A stretch of DNA of 64,000 nt from Apoderus coryli (lineage: Eukaryota > Arthropoda > Insecta > Coleoptera > Attelabidae). A model generated the notes under the pieces. It did not search any database and was not told the origin of the DNA. It saw nothing but the letters and a program-made list of their open reading frames with translations. The translations under genes and the position numbers were made by a program. Where the stretch lies: contig OU452203.1 of assembly GCA_911728435.2 (NCBI GenBank), positions 18,807,651 to 18,871,650 on the forward strand. The letters are read 5' to 3'. This document shows, piece after piece, positions 1 to 11,342 of the stretch; the first letter of the stretch is position 1; each line of letters begins with the position of its first letter.

Positions 1-54
1 TTAAATGAATAAACAATTACAAAACAAAATAATTACTTCACAGGAGAACGTAGC

Positions 55-480
55 AGTACATTCGTCCTAGCTCTCACAATTTGAAAAGTTGAGTTATAAA
101 TCTCCTTGTTTCCAAGCTCTGTACATCAAATCTATAAATCTAAACTATAATCAACCCCTATTTTCGGATATATTCCATCCTCCTTACACACAAGATGTTC
201 AAGAAATTTTCTTTGTATTATATCAACTGCATTTTTTTGTGAATATCATAAAAGGGATACCATATTAAGGAACCGTACTCAAGCTTTGGACGAATGTAAG
301 CATTAAATAGAATTTTTAGTGCAGAAGTATTATCAAAACCCCCTGTAACCATACTGAACATACCGCCTTTTCTTTGTCAGTATAAGCCATGCATTTTTCT
401 GGATTCAAAAATAAACAATTTGCTTGACACAAATTATCCTCAAATTCTTTAGGGCGTCCGCGAACTTTCCACAGATCAGC
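55..480 (-). mobile_element. LINE reverse-transcriptase 3' fragment
   Basis: Read on the minus strand, this stretch gives broken frames resembling the C-terminal part of Jockey/CR1-type LINE reverse transcriptases. One piece contains I-Q-R-K-F-L-E-H-L followed by a G-I-Y-P-K-I-G-V-D-Y segment; the equivalent piece in the LINE near 43.5 kb is V-Q-R-K-F-L-K-Y-L. Stops and frameshifts are frequent, so it is a dead fragment. The boundary at the left edge is not resolved. Confidence 0.55.
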
Positions 481-1149
481 CTCTCGCTTAAGTCATTTAT
501 AAATAGTAAAACACCAGAAAGTGCATGAAAAGCATGTGTGATCTGTTATGCTCGAAATAAAATGGATAGTAATACTTTCAGTAGCATATCTCTGAAACTA
601 GGGATTTGGTTCATCATGCAACAACCCTTATGAGTCACAGATTTAGTTTCAACCCCCCGAACTTATTTACCTGCCTCGTACTATTAACCAGCAATGTTCT
701 ATCAAAAGATTCCTTTACAAGGAAAGCATAAAATGCATAATACCTATATCATAAGATGATCGTATGTACATTTTTTTTTAAATAAAACTCTGTAGTATCT
801 TATTTTCGAATGATCTTCGACCCGCATGATATACCAGACGAAGAAGTATGTATGTATACCTAAGAACTTAAATGTTATAACAGCCTATAATAATAATTAA
901 AATTGGATGCAACATAGACGTACCAAACGCTTCTACAAATTTGAAATCGACATATTAAATAACTAACTGGTATCTGCATCATGCCCCTGTTTTTACCAAG
1001 GCGCCCCTGTAACTTTTTTACGTACACAGTGGTCCAATGAAAAGTACTGTGTGGCAACTGGATCTGTAACAGCGCGGCGTCGGTAAGGGGAATGCAGTTG
1101 TAATAAAACATGGCTGATTTCATTCATAAAATTTCCAGCGGCATGCGTT
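481..1149. other. DIP2 intron sequence, nothing recognised
   Basis: AT-rich sequence with only short open frames of no recognisable family. I see no splice-bounded conserved exon, RNA gene or terminal repeat. Confidence 0.4.
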
Positions 1150-2904
1150 GTAAAAGTTTAGTAATAATTAATAAATATTTCGCTATTGCGAGGACTGTCT
1201 ACACAGTTTCCACAAATCGAAGGTATAAAAGACATGGTTCGCTCTTATCGTAACTCGTATAGATCTCATATTAAAATGGCAAAAAAAAAAATGCGAACGA
1301 TACGTATATTGCAGATGGTTCTAATATTGCCAGGGCTACATGGGATATTATCAACAATAAAAGGAATAGTTCTGCTACCCAACAATCATTAACAAATCTT
1401 ACTTATTTTACCAGTATTGCGGAAACCCATGACTTATCCTCAAATATCAGTCCACTGGATTTGTTGTCTATTGACATTCCTGGCAATTTTGAGTTTAATG
1501 AAATATCTTTTATTGAGATGAGAGATATAATAAACTCTTTTAAAAATAAAAGCTCGAAAGACATTTTTGATTTGAATATCGTAATCATTAAATATATTAA
1601 GGATATAATAATTATACCAGACAATATTGATTAATTTGGCGATCTCATCCGGTATGTTTTCGAGTTGTCCGAAATTTAGCAAAATTATACCGTTATTCAA
1701 AAAAGGATCTCCAGATGAATTGAACAACTATCGCCCTATTTCTATAGTGCCTGTTCTAGGCAAAATTTTTGAAAAGATACTCTTTAAACAATTAGCCAAC
1801 TACTTAACTTAACACCGTTTCAGCTATAGAAAATTTTATAAATAGCGTTATAACCGCTTTTGAGAGTAGAAGGCTTGTGGGGGCTTCTTTTCTTGATTTA
1901 ACAAAGGCGCTTAATTGCGTCTCACACGATATCTTGTTGGGTAAACTGGAGCGATACGGTATGAGTGCGAATTCGATTCATTTGCTGAGTTCCTATCTCA
2001 CTGGTAGGAATGCTGTAACGATGTTTGAGTCAAAGTCTTCTCAGGCCTTGTTGAGCTCTTGTGGAGTCCCACAGGGCTCGGTGCTCGGACCTCTATTGTT
2101 TTTGATTTTCATTAATGATTTACCGCTACATCTGCCATGCTCTGACCTGACATTGTTTGCACACGATTCAACTATTGTCGATGTTGAACTGTCGAGTGAT
2201 GTTCCGGCCTCAAGTATGATTAATTCACAGTCGAGGGCTGCTGACTGGTTTGCAGCTAACAAACTCTGTATAAATGCCAATAAAACAGCTACTAAAATAT
2301 TTACATTACGTGAGACGGATGTTGCTGTTTCTGATGGTCTGGTAAAGTTTTTGGGTGTCACTTTGGACCAAAAGCTAACCTGGGCGGGTCATGTCGAGGT
2401 TACCACTGCCAAGTTGTCTAAGGTTGTGTTCATGTTGCGAAGCTTGAAGGGTGAAGTATCTTTTAATGTTTTGAAATCAGCACATTTTTCACAGTGTGGC
2501 TTCATATGCTTTGTCAATTTGGGTACACTCTTGTCATGCTAGTCGGGTATTCGCAATCCAAAGACGAGTGGTTCGAATAATGACAGATTTAAAGTTTAGA
2601 GAGGATGTCAGACCTAAATTTAAAGAATGTAAAATAATTACACTCCCGTGTCTCTATATCTACAATTCAATTATGTATGTGAAAAATAATTAAAATCTGT
2701 ACATAAGGCATGATGAAGTTCACAACCACAATACCAGAAACAAAAATGACATTCTTCCTGAATATACGAGGTTGGGTAGAAGCAGAAATTCTGTAAATTA
2801 TTATAGTCCCACATGCTATAATCATTTGCCAGATAGTTTGAGAACACTGAGCCTTGCAATGTTCAAAAATATATTAAAGAACTACTTAATTGATCAGGCT
2901 TTTT
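1150..2904 (+). mobile_element. Jockey/CR1-like LINE, reverse transcriptase, 5' part (broken)
   Basis: Successive plus-strand frames match a LINE reverse transcriptase: a pre-RT segment (about 1290-1600), then N-Y-R-P-I-S-I-V-P-V-L-G-K-I-F-E-K (about 1722-1770), then a 221-residue open frame at 1877-2542 with F-L-D-L-T-K-A and G-V-P-Q-G-S-V-L-G-P-L-L-F. The catalytic F-A-D-D box reads F-A-H-D-S, so one catalytic aspartate is lost. Frameshifts separate the pieces. The C-terminal frame reaches 2904, where a Copia element interrupts it; the LINE resumes at 7347. The element is inactive and older than the Copia insertion. Confidence 0.85.
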
Positions 2905-3049
2905 TGTTGGAAGTTGTTATATTGCATCATATTGTATATAGAAAAAAAAATAGTGATAGTTGTTAGAATATAAATAAAACGTATAAGAGTTGTTAAAAGT
3001 TAATATATTATTTTACTTCATAAGGTTGTTCAACCACGCTCTGCTAACA
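2905..3049 (+). repeat. Copia 5' LTR (145 bp)
   Basis: Begins TGTTGGAAG and ends GCTAACA. It matches 7203-7346 except for one T/C difference and one extra A in a homopolymer. It is short even for insect Copia elements. Confidence 0.95.
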
Positions 3050-3062
3050 GGTTATGGGTCCG
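3050..3062 (+). promoter_or_regulatory. Copia primer-binding site
   Basis: GGTTATGGGTCC directly abuts the 5' LTR. In the Copia group this position pairs with an internal part of initiator methionine tRNA to prime minus-strand synthesis. The tRNA assignment comes from family knowledge. Confidence 0.75.
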
Positions 3063-3205
3063 CAACTGTATTAGAAGTGTGAGTAGAAGAATTGGAAGTT
3101 AATTAATCCACAAAAACTGTAAATTTTTCCGAAATTCTGAATTTAAGAAAAAATCTGACAGTATTTGACATATATCAAAAAAGTTAAAAAAAAAAATATT
3201 AAATA

Positions 3206-6200
3206 ATGTCTACTAACGAAGAATTGGAGGCTCAGATTGATATTTTAAGAAAGGAACTCGATAAACGAAAATCCACAACAATTATCTCAACCGCTGTAGG
3301 AGGTTTATCTGAAAATAAACACCTGGATGGTACAAATTACAATGATTGGAAGTTTTGGATGAAGAACTACTTAATAGACGCAGGTTTATGGCACTGTATT
3401 GAACCTAAAGTCGGACAAAACATTGATGAAGATGTAGATCAACGAACTTTAGCAAAAATTAACTTATCGTTAAAGCCGTGTGCAGCTGCAGAAACAAAAA
3501 AAGCCAAAACAGCCAAAGAAGCATGGGATAATCTGAAAAAAGCTTACGAAAATAGTGGTATAGTACGTTTAGTTAGTTTATATTCAAGTCTTTTCAAAAC
3601 TAATTTTGATTCCTGTTCCTCAATGCAAGAATATATTGATAAAATTATTCATATTGCTGAACAACTGGAAAATATTGGTGAACCGTTTAAAGACAATGTT
3701 GTTGGTGGTATTATTCTTGGTGGTCTTCCAGATGAATACAAACCTTTGATATTAGGAATTCAAGGCTCAAAGCAGACGACTAGTACCGATTTTGTTAAAA
3801 ATCTTTTACTGCAAGAAAATGTAAAAGGTTTAAGTAGCAAAAATACTACTGAAATTGCTTTCGCAAGTAAGAAATATCAAAAATTTAATAAATCTGGACC
3901 TAGATGTTACAATTGTAATGGATATAATCACAAGGCCAACGAATGTCAGAAACCTAAGAAACCAATACGAGGTAACGACAAAACCAAACGATCAAATCAA
4001 GCGTTAACATGCAATGAATTCACTGAGAATCAAGGCTGGTACATAGATTCAGGAGCAACTTCACATTTTACAGGATCAAAAGACATATTAGATCATTTTG
4101 AAGAATGTAAAAATCAGGAAATCGGAATTGCTAATGGAACGAAAATGCATTGTACTGGATATGGTAATATTGAAATTCAGCTGAAAAATGAAAATTTCAT
4201 AACCATCAAAAATGTTACACATGCACCAGGCTTGGCAATGAATCTTTTGTCTGTAAGTAAAATAACCAAAAATGGTCGAACTGTTATTTTCGATTCAGAA
4301 TTTGGATGTCGCATTACAAATAAGAAAATTAAGTTAGATACAGAGAATATCATTTGCACTGCCACTGAAACAAATGGTATGTACAAACTGGATGTAGCAG
4401 AATTATTAGTAAATACAGTAAGGACTTTAAAATCTCAAGAAATTTGGCATCGTCGCTTAGGTCATTTGAACAATGTATCCATGAAGCTACTGAAGAATAA
4501 ATTAGCAACTGGAATTAGTTTCAATAACGACGATTTTTCCAAATGTGAAGCATGCATTAAGGGTAAAATACATCGAAAACCATTTAATAAAGCTAGTTGC
4601 CAACGCGCAAAAGAACCACTAGAATTGGTACATTCTGATGTCTGCGGTCCCTTGCAAGCTCAGTCAATCGGTGGAGCCAAGTACTTCTTGACGTTTACTG
4701 ACGATTTTACCAGAAAAACTGAAGTTTATTTTCTTCAAACAAAAAACGAAGTAACTGAAAAGTTTATGGAGTATAAAGCATACGTTGAAAATGAAACCAA
4801 AAAGAAAATAAGATGCCTACATACCGATAATGGTACTGAATATGTCAACAGTCAGTTATTGGGTATACTTAAAAAAGCTGGAATAAAACATCAAAAAACT
4901 ATGGCATATACTCCACAACAGAATGGTGTAGCAGAAAGGCTAAATCGTACCCTAATGGAAACTGCAAGAAGCATGTTAATAGATGCAGAGCTTGGAAACT
5001 GTTTTTGGGCTGAAGCTATATCCACAGCAGTTTACCTAAAAAATCGATCCCCAACAAAAGCTCTTGCAAATTGCACTCCAGAGGAAGCGTGGACAGGTGA
5101 GAAACCAAATTTATCACATCTACACATTTTTGGATGCAAAGCCTTGGTACACATTCCCAAAGAAAAAAGAAGAAAATTAGATAGAAAAGCTGAGGAATAT
5201 ATATTTGTCGGTTATACAGAACATACAAAAGGATTTCGTTTTATACATCCAATTACACGCAAAATTCTGATATCACGTGATGCTGAATTCTTCGAAAACC
5301 AATCATTAAATAAAAATACTAATGAAGAATATTACAATAATATATTTCCGGTTCCAATGTCTGAAAATCAGTGCAATGACCATCAACAGCAGTTAGAAAT
5401 CACAGAAACTGTTGTTGAAGTGGGGGAGGAATTGCCTACAGAATTTGAAACAAAAAAAATAATTATTGAACCTGTGGAAGAAGTTTTTGAAGAAACATCG
5501 AACGAATTAGGCGAAGTTGAGGATATTTTAAAAGAAAACGAAAGAGATGAAAATCAAGAAAACCAGATCAGAAAATCAAATCGTGTTCATGTGCCAAACA
5601 AAAATATTTTTAACTCAGATTTTATATGTCAAGCTGCGTTCGAATCATTCTCGCTCGATCCAAATACGATGGATGAAGCTTTATTGGGGACAAATGCAAG
5701 TGAATGGCATAAAGCAATGAACGAGGAAATGGAAGCACATAAAAGGAATAACACTTGGGAAATCTGTGAACTTCCTTCCGGCAAGAAACCTGTAAAAAGT
5801 AAATGGACTTTTAAAACCAAATTTACAAAAACTGGTGAAATAGATCGCTATAAAGCACGATTGGTAGCAAAAGGTTATTCACAAGTTTCAGGCATTGATT
5901 ACGAAGAAACATATTCTCCGGTAATTAGGTACAGTTCCATCAGACTTCTTCTCGCACTAGCCGCCAAATACGATTGGGAAATCGATCAGATGGACGTTGT
6001 CACCGCTTTTCTACACCCAAAGCTTGATGAAGAAATATATATGGAACTACCTGATGGAAGAATTTGTAGATTATTAAAAACTCTTTATGGCCTAAAGCAG
6101 TCAAGTCGGATGTGGAACAAAGAACTGGACTCAGCCATAAAAGAACTAGGTTTTAAGCAATCAATGTACGACCCATGTGTTTATTCTAGAAGAAAAAATG

Positions 6201-7192
6201 GTAAAGATATAGTTTTAGCAATATACGTAGATGACATTTTAATATTTTCAAATGATATATATGAAAAAAATAATCTTAAAATGATGTTAATGAAACGTTT
6301 TAAGATGAAAGATTTTGGAGAAGCACATTATTGCCTTGGTATGAGAATCACTCGAGATAGAAGAAAAAAGACCATTACTCTTGACCAAGAAAAATATATT
6401 ACGGATATTCTTACCCGTTTCAACATGTCAAATTGTAATGGAATATCCACTCCTTTGGATATAAACCAAGCATTTACCAAAGATGGACAACCTAAGACAA
6501 ATGCTGAAAAGAAAGAAATGTCAAAGTTTCCCTATCAAGAGGCAATCGGATGCATTATGTACGCAGCACAATGTACTCGCCCAGACATAGCTTATTCAGT
6601 GGGGGTGCTTTCACGATTCAATCAAAATCCTGGCAAAGTTCATTGGGCAGCAGTCAAACGAATCTTCCGTTATTTAAAAAACACCGTAAATTTCAAGTTA
6701 CAATTTAATCAATGTTTAGAAGATATTTGTGGTTATTGTGACTCTGATTGGGCCGGTGATCAAGATGATAGGAAGTCTACAGCGGCATATGTTTTCCTGC
6801 TTGGTGGAGGTGCCGTCAGTTGGGCGTCAAAGAAACAAACTACAGTCGCACTATCAACGACAGAAGCCGAATATATGGCTTTAAGTTTCGCTACACAGGA
6901 AGCTATATTTTTAAAGAATCTTATTAATGAAATCATACCAGATAGTTTGAATTTCATAAAAATATACTGCGATAATAAAGGAGCGATTGATTTAAGTAAA
7001 AATGCAGGATACAGACCAAGAAGCAAGCACATCGATATAAAACACCATTTTGTACGGGAGATGCAAAACCGTGGTGAAATTCAAGTTCAGAGTATTTCTA
7101 CAAAAGATATGGTAGCAGATGCACTCACAAAAGGGATATCTAACGAAAAACTAAAAGAAATCTGTAGAAAGATGGGTCTTGCAGCAACATAA
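3206..7192 (+). CDS. Copia gag-pol polyprotein (1328 aa)
   Basis: A single open frame encodes all retrotransposition functions. Gag occupies about residues 30-230. A CX2CX4HX4C zinc knuckle lies at 234-247 and the aspartic protease D-S-G-A-T at 281-285. The pre-integrase HHCC finger uses H415, H420, C447 and C450. The integrase catalytic triad is D478, D541 and E577, with exact DD35E spacing. The reverse transcriptase carries Y-V-D-D at 1007-1010, followed by RNase H with C-D-S-D-W and S-T-T-E-A-E-Y. No stop or frameshift is seen, so the element may be autonomous. Gag and pol share one frame, as in Copia itself. The start at 3206 is the first ATG after the untranslated leader (3063-3205). Confidence 0.95.
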   Translation: MSTNEELEAQIDILRKELDKRKSTTIISTAVGGLSENKHLDGTNYNDWKFWMKNYLIDAGLWHCIEPKVGQNIDEDVDQRTLAKINLSLKPCAAAETKKAKTAKEAWDNLKKAYENSGIVRLVSLYSSLFKTNFDSCSSMQEYIDKIIHIAEQLENIGEPFKDNVVGGIILGGLPDEYKPLILGIQGSKQTTSTDFVKNLLLQENVKGLSSKNTTEIAFASKKYQKFNKSGPRCYNCNGYNHKANECQKPKKPIRGNDKTKRSNQALTCNEFTENQGWYIDSGATSHFTGSKDILDHFEECKNQEIGIANGTKMHCTGYGNIEIQLKNENFITIKNVTHAPGLAMNLLSVSKITKNGRTVIFDSEFGCRITNKKIKLDTENIICTATETNGMYKLDVAELLVNTVRTLKSQEIWHRRLGHLNNVSMKLLKNKLATGISFNNDDFSKCEACIKGKIHRKPFNKASCQRAKEPLELVHSDVCGPLQAQSIGGAKYFLTFTDDFTRKTEVYFLQTKNEVTEKFMEYKAYVENETKKKIRCLHTDNGTEYVNSQLLGILKKAGIKHQKTMAYTPQQNGVAERLNRTLMETARSMLIDAELGNCFWAEAISTAVYLKNRSPTKALANCTPEEAWTGEKPNLSHLHIFGCKALVHIPKEKRRKLDRKAEEYIFVGYTEHTKGFRFIHPITRKILISRDAEFFENQSLNKNTNEEYYNNIFPVPMSENQCNDHQQQLEITETVVEVGEELPTEFETKKIIIEPVEEVFEETSNELGEVEDILKENERDENQENQIRKSNRVHVPNKNIFNSDFICQAAFESFSLDPNTMDEALLGTNASEWHKAMNEEMEAHKRNNTWEICELPSGKKPVKSKWTFKTKFTKTGEIDRYKARLVAKGYSQVSGIDYEETYSPVIRYSSIRLLLALAAKYDWEIDQMDVVTAFLHPKLDEEIYMELPDGRICRLLKTLYGLKQSSRMWNKELDSAIKELGFKQSMYDPCVYSRRKNGKDIVLAIYVDDILIFSNDIYEKNNLKMMLMKRFKMKDFGEAHYCLGMRITRDRRKKTITLDQEKYITDILTRFNMSNCNGISTPLDINQAFTKDGQPKTNAEKKEMSKFPYQEAIGCIMYAAQCTRPDIAYSVGVLSRFNQNPGKVHWAAVKRIFRYLKNTVNFKLQFNQCLEDICGYCDSDWAGDQDDRKSTAAYVFLLGGGAVSWASKKQTTVALSTTEAEYMALSFATQEAIFLKNLINEIIPDSLNFIKIYCDNKGAIDLSKNAGYRPRSKHIDIKHHFVREMQNRGEIQVQSISTKDMVADALTKGISNEKLKEICRKMGLAAT

Positions 7193-7202
7193 CAAGTGGG
7201 GG
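7193..7202 (+). promoter_or_regulatory. Copia polypurine tract
   Basis: AAGTGGGGGT-type purine-rich run just after the gag-pol stop and touching the 3' LTR, the expected plus-strand priming position. Confidence 0.7.
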
Positions 7203-7346
7203 TGTTGGAAGTTGTTATATTGCATCATATTGTATATAGAAAAAAAATAGTGATAGTTGTCAGAATATAAATAAAACGTATAAGAGTTGTTAAAAGTTAA
7301 TATATTATTTTACTTCATAAGGTTGTTCAACCACGCTCTGCTAACA
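7203..7346 (+). repeat. Copia 3' LTR (144 bp)
   Basis: TG...CA copy of the 5' LTR with one substitution and one homopolymer difference; followed by TTTTT at 7347-7351. Confidence 0.95.
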
Positions 7347-7351
7347 TTTTT

Positions 7352-7512
7352 ACTCCATTGATGAATTCCTCAGCACTGACTTTCTGTTTTGATTAAGTTA
7401 TACACATTTCTATGTTGTGTTATGTAATATTTTAGTATTTAATATGACTTGTGTAAACCTTTTTTGGTAATGACAATAAATAAAAATAAAATAAATAAAT
7501 AAATATTTATGT
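7352..7512 (+). mobile_element. LINE 3' end beyond the Copia insertion
   Basis: The LINE reverse-transcriptase frame from before 2904 continues here and ends at a TAA near 7396. A short 3' UTR follows, ending in an A/T-only AATAA-type repeat (about 7477-7512) typical of LINE tails. Confidence 0.75.
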
Positions 7513-7880
7513 GTTACTTTAAATTTAAAATTAATGAAAAGTTCTGCACGTGTTTGGTAAAAGCACCTACTGCTATTAAACTATATAACATCCATTTATT
7601 TATTTTAAATACGTACTAAAGGTTGCATACCAAAAATAAAAACAAAAAATAAAATGTTCTTTTGAAAAACAAAAACATTCTAAAACAACTTAACGAAGTA
7701 AATTAAATACTTTGGTAATCTTGCTTGATTTAAACAAAAAAAATCTTAAACAGCACTTAGAACTAGTGCTGTTTTGTAGTTAAATTTGGAAAATATCGGA
7801 TTTTTTTGTCCGAATTCCTTTCGCGCTGTTACACATTCGTTTGTCACACAGTATGTGTTTTGCTTTTACTTTAAAATTTA
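7513..7880. other. Intron sequence with a small hairpin
   Basis: AT-rich, no gene. An inverted repeat AACAGCACT / AGTGCTGTT at about 7750-7775 could form a 9-bp hairpin. No other structure seen until the ribozyme-like motif. Confidence 0.35.
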
Positions 7881-7883
7881 CAC

Positions 7884-7928
7884 TAACTACTGATGAAGAA
7901 GCTCGTTGCTTCGAAACATGTTTGGTTG
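7884..7928 (+). ncRNA. Hammerhead ribozyme candidate (best copy)
   Basis: All core elements occur in order. CTGATGA is at 7890-7896. A GAAGC / GCTTC stem II with a TCGTT loop spans 7898-7912. GAAA is at 7913-7916, self-complementary ACATGT at 7916-7921, and T at the cleavage position 7922. Stem I can form six consecutive pairs between 7884-7889 and 7923-7928 (A-U, U-G, C-G, A-U, A-U, U-G). One extra A sits between the core and stem II. Stem III is loopless, so it would need a two-molecule fold. Hammerheads with very short stem III are known in Penelope-like elements and retrozymes. Activity is inferred, not shown. Confidence 0.6.
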
Positions 7929-10810
7929 TTTCAGTTTTAGGTAACGTATTGAACTTATTTCGTGATTGGTTTCTTATTTATAATATTCAATAAATTCATC
8001 ACAATCATTACTTCCATGTACGTTATATTTTTTAGCCCTTTTAACATCTTTTGACGTCCCTCAGTTGTGCCTCATCACAAGATACGTCACTGGAAGTTAG
8101 GTATTATGCAGAATATAGCAAAATCAGTACTTATATCGTATATCTCTGCAGTTTGGTTGAGCCAAGGTCGTCCAGCTGCTGCCCACCATCCGAGAGCCTC
8201 AGTAAATAGCAATAATAATATAATAAGAATGTGCATCAAGCGAAACAACAAAGGGTCCTGTAGGCTGAAAGTCTACAACCTATTTTTTACAGTACTAAAC
8301 ATAGTTTGCAATACAATAATTATCATTGGATAAAATTAACTGAAAAGGAATTATACAAATCTTATAGGACTATTGTTAATACGCTCTATAAAATGATTTG
8401 ACAAATCTGTTTATTTATCCAAATTATAACCTCATGTTGTGAGGACCAGTTCGTTTACCTTCTTTGAGTTTTAGACATCTTGAATGTGCGTATAGACCAG
8501 CGGCGCACCGAGAGAGTTTTGGGAGTTAAATCCCTCAAAGCCAGGTGAAAAATAGCAAATACACTGCTCCTTCTCTATTGCTCTTCGCAACTTGCCACTT
8601 TCCTCGTTTTAAAGGAGTTTTAACGACTCCTCTGGAAAATTCGATAAGTTTCAATTCAAGCAAATGTTAGATTTGTATATCCCCAAGTAGATATCTATGT
8701 AGCTTATCATATTTTCAACGTTAGTGTTATTATATCATTTAGAACACAAAAAACTTTAAAATAAGATTGTTTTATTTTATATCAAAACTTTTGATATTTT
8801 TTAAATGTAATGTACTTATATGCTTAAATGGAAACTAATAGACATTTGGATTAATATTTTCACTATGTTGCCAGTAGGTTAAATAAACATTGCTAAGCAA
8901 GTACTTTTTTATATATAGATATCTAGGAAGAGGATTTATTCCAGAGAAGTTACACCTGTTTCTCCAAAGGAATGATTCGTCTTAGTTGTAATAGTTTTGT
9001 ATATAAGTAAGAACTAAAACTAAGGTGTAGTAACCAAATTAGATAGTGTTGTTCTATTAGTTATATTCTCACTATTAAAATAACAAATTGTCCTCAAACA
9101 ACAAAGAACTTTACTACTAGCATACTATGGAGAATCCAATTAATATTGTATGATTGCAGCAAATATAACCACAATGCTTCTTATCAACTCTTTATTGTGG
9201 AACGTATGTCGCTAACTATGTTAAAAAGTTGTCGATCGAGCTTCACGGTTTTTAATGATTGACCGGCTTTGAATGTAAATAATCCTGCATCACAAAATTA
9301 TGTTAAAATTTGATAATTATATATGTAAAAGGGCAATACTGTGCAATATGCTTCATTGGAGACTATAGAGTGCCACCGAATCTCACATAAATGTATATAA
9401 TTTTCGTTTAAGTTGATGACTGTCATTTTTATTATGCATGAGATAAAGTATTTTTAACATTAAAATATTTTATATTTGAATCGAATTTGTGGAAAAGTCA
9501 ATTTGAGTATACGAATATCCTCATTATAAACTGCTGTAGTTTTATTTAAAGAACACTGAATATTTACTATAAAAAACAATACATTCTTAAATATAGGGTA
9601 GGTCATTTAAGTAGGTTTCAATGTTCTAATGAAAACTATTTACTTAAAATGAACATTTTAATTTAATAAGAATATTGAAATGTTTTGTTTGAGTATTTGC
9701 TGTTTTCTGTGTATTAAACTTAATTTTGTGGAGATTTGACTTTCATTCAAACACTACAATTCCATCACCGTGTAGTATAAATTTGACGAAAAAAATCGGA
9801 CGAAAACGCAGCATACATAGCACCGTGTTACGAGTTAATCAAATTTTTTCCAATTATTTTATTTCGCTTGACTATTTAACGAGAAGTGTTTAACGAATTG
9901 TCGAAAGGAAGATAATAAAATTTCATATTCGGATGACAGCGTCGCTTGATTCAGAAAAATTTTAATTAAAACCGATTACTGCCGCTCAGTGTGTATAACA
10001 ATTTTTGTGACAGATTGAAACGTCGTGTATATAGGCTGATATAATAGGAGAGTGTTTAAAAATACAGTTTTCTATTCACACGAAATCTACAGTGTATTCT
10101 GAATTCTGCCGCCCTAGCCAAAAGTGCAGTAAAGTAATTTTTGGTGATTTATAGTCTATAGTTATAAACGAAAATCAAGAAACGCCATTTAGTGGCGAAA
10201 CGATTTAACATAATCAATATCTGTTTTCACCATTGAGTTCTTCATGAAAATGAGCTTGGAGGTCGCATGTCACTTTTTCGGTATCTGTGATAAAAACCTG
10301 ATATCCCATAAAAAATCGTCCAGTTGATGATGACGACCCATGTTTTTGAATTGAAAATGGCTTTAAATTAAAAACATAAAATCCAGGCCGTATTTAACAA
10401 AACGAAGTTGATGATGGTTTTTCAAAAACGAAACGTCATAGTGAAATATCTTATTCTCCTCAAAAATTAACAATGCGAAAGTGCTTTTATTTTTTTTTAT
10501 ATCTGTCAAAATAATGTCAGAAATAAATAAAAACTAAAATCGCAAAAAAATAGTTTTGTCAAAAATTCTCAAAAACGGCTAAAGTTAATTTAAAAGGTGT
10601 TGAAATTGTACAACTTTTCTCTAATTTAACCGACATTGTAACTCCTACCGTTTCCAAGATTCTAATGCTATTCCATTCTTATCTTGGACACAAGTGTATA
10701 TTTAAAAATTTTTGTCAAAATTGAGGTTAAGAAATCCTTATACATATTTAACTTTTATTTTGTATAACTAGTTTCAATATAAATCCGTCGTAATGCCGCT
10801 CGGCATATTA
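7929..10810. other. DIP2 intron, no gene found
   Basis: About 2.9 kb of AT-rich sequence. An 88-codon open frame at 8067-8333 resembles no family and has no splice signals, so I do not call it. Around 10,155-10,195 a decayed ribozyme-like stretch (GCCA / TGGC hairpin followed by GAAACGA) may belong to the hammerhead repeat theme. Nothing else supported. Confidence 0.4.
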
Positions 10811-11342
10811 TACAGGGTGTCCCACATATTTTTATTTTTAAATAAAGACTAGTTAAACCGACAACCAAAAACGTATCATACACTATAATGTGGATACTGA
10901 ATAATTTAGACGTAACATGGTAAATTGTTTCGCTGAAATTTGGCCCCCTTCAGACCAATAAATTTTACAATACACCTTAGCTATATATATCTAGCAGTGT
11001 TTAGAATAGCTTTATCGCTACCGATCTCAACATATACACTGCAATATACAAGAAAGGCTACATTTTTGATGCAATTGAATAAATTATAAGTCAAAATCTC
11101 GCATATAGACTTCACATACATTCGGAAATAGGATATGCTTGGATAATAGGATAGTATTTTATGTTTAGCACCAGGAAAAAAATAAGTCAAGCGGCGATAA
11201 TTCGCGTTTCGTCAAGAAATCTTTGAATGCAATTTGTGTAGGTATTTAACGTTCTCTATACCTAAATACAAGGCGTTTCGATTTATTGCAAGTTTTGTCA
11301 AAAGGCAAGGGTCGCTCCTATCTTAAAAAGAACACCCTGTAT
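10811..11342. mobile_element. Possible short inverted-repeat element with TACAGGGTGT ends
   Basis: TATACAGGGTGT at the left and its complement ACACCCTGTATA at the right bracket about 530 bp without coding capacity. The motif is dispersed through the window, so the pairing may be chance between two independent copies. No target duplication outside the repeats is clear. Confidence 0.3.

Larger units (their letters stand above)
2905..7346 (+). mobile_element. Intact Ty1/copia LTR retrotransposon nested in a LINE
   Basis: A complete Copia-type element: short LTRs with TG...CA ends, primer-binding site, one uninterrupted gag-pol frame, and purine tract. Both sides carry TTTTT (2900-2904 and 7347-7351), which fits a 5-bp target duplication, although a T-run is weak evidence alone. 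Stronger evidence is that the interrupted LINE reading frame continues across the junction once the element is removed. The LTRs differ by one substitution and one A-run length change, so insertion was recent. Confidence 0.96.

Noticed and set aside
8067..8333. 88-codon open frame
   Set aside because: No recognisable domain, no splice context, composition like the surrounding intron.
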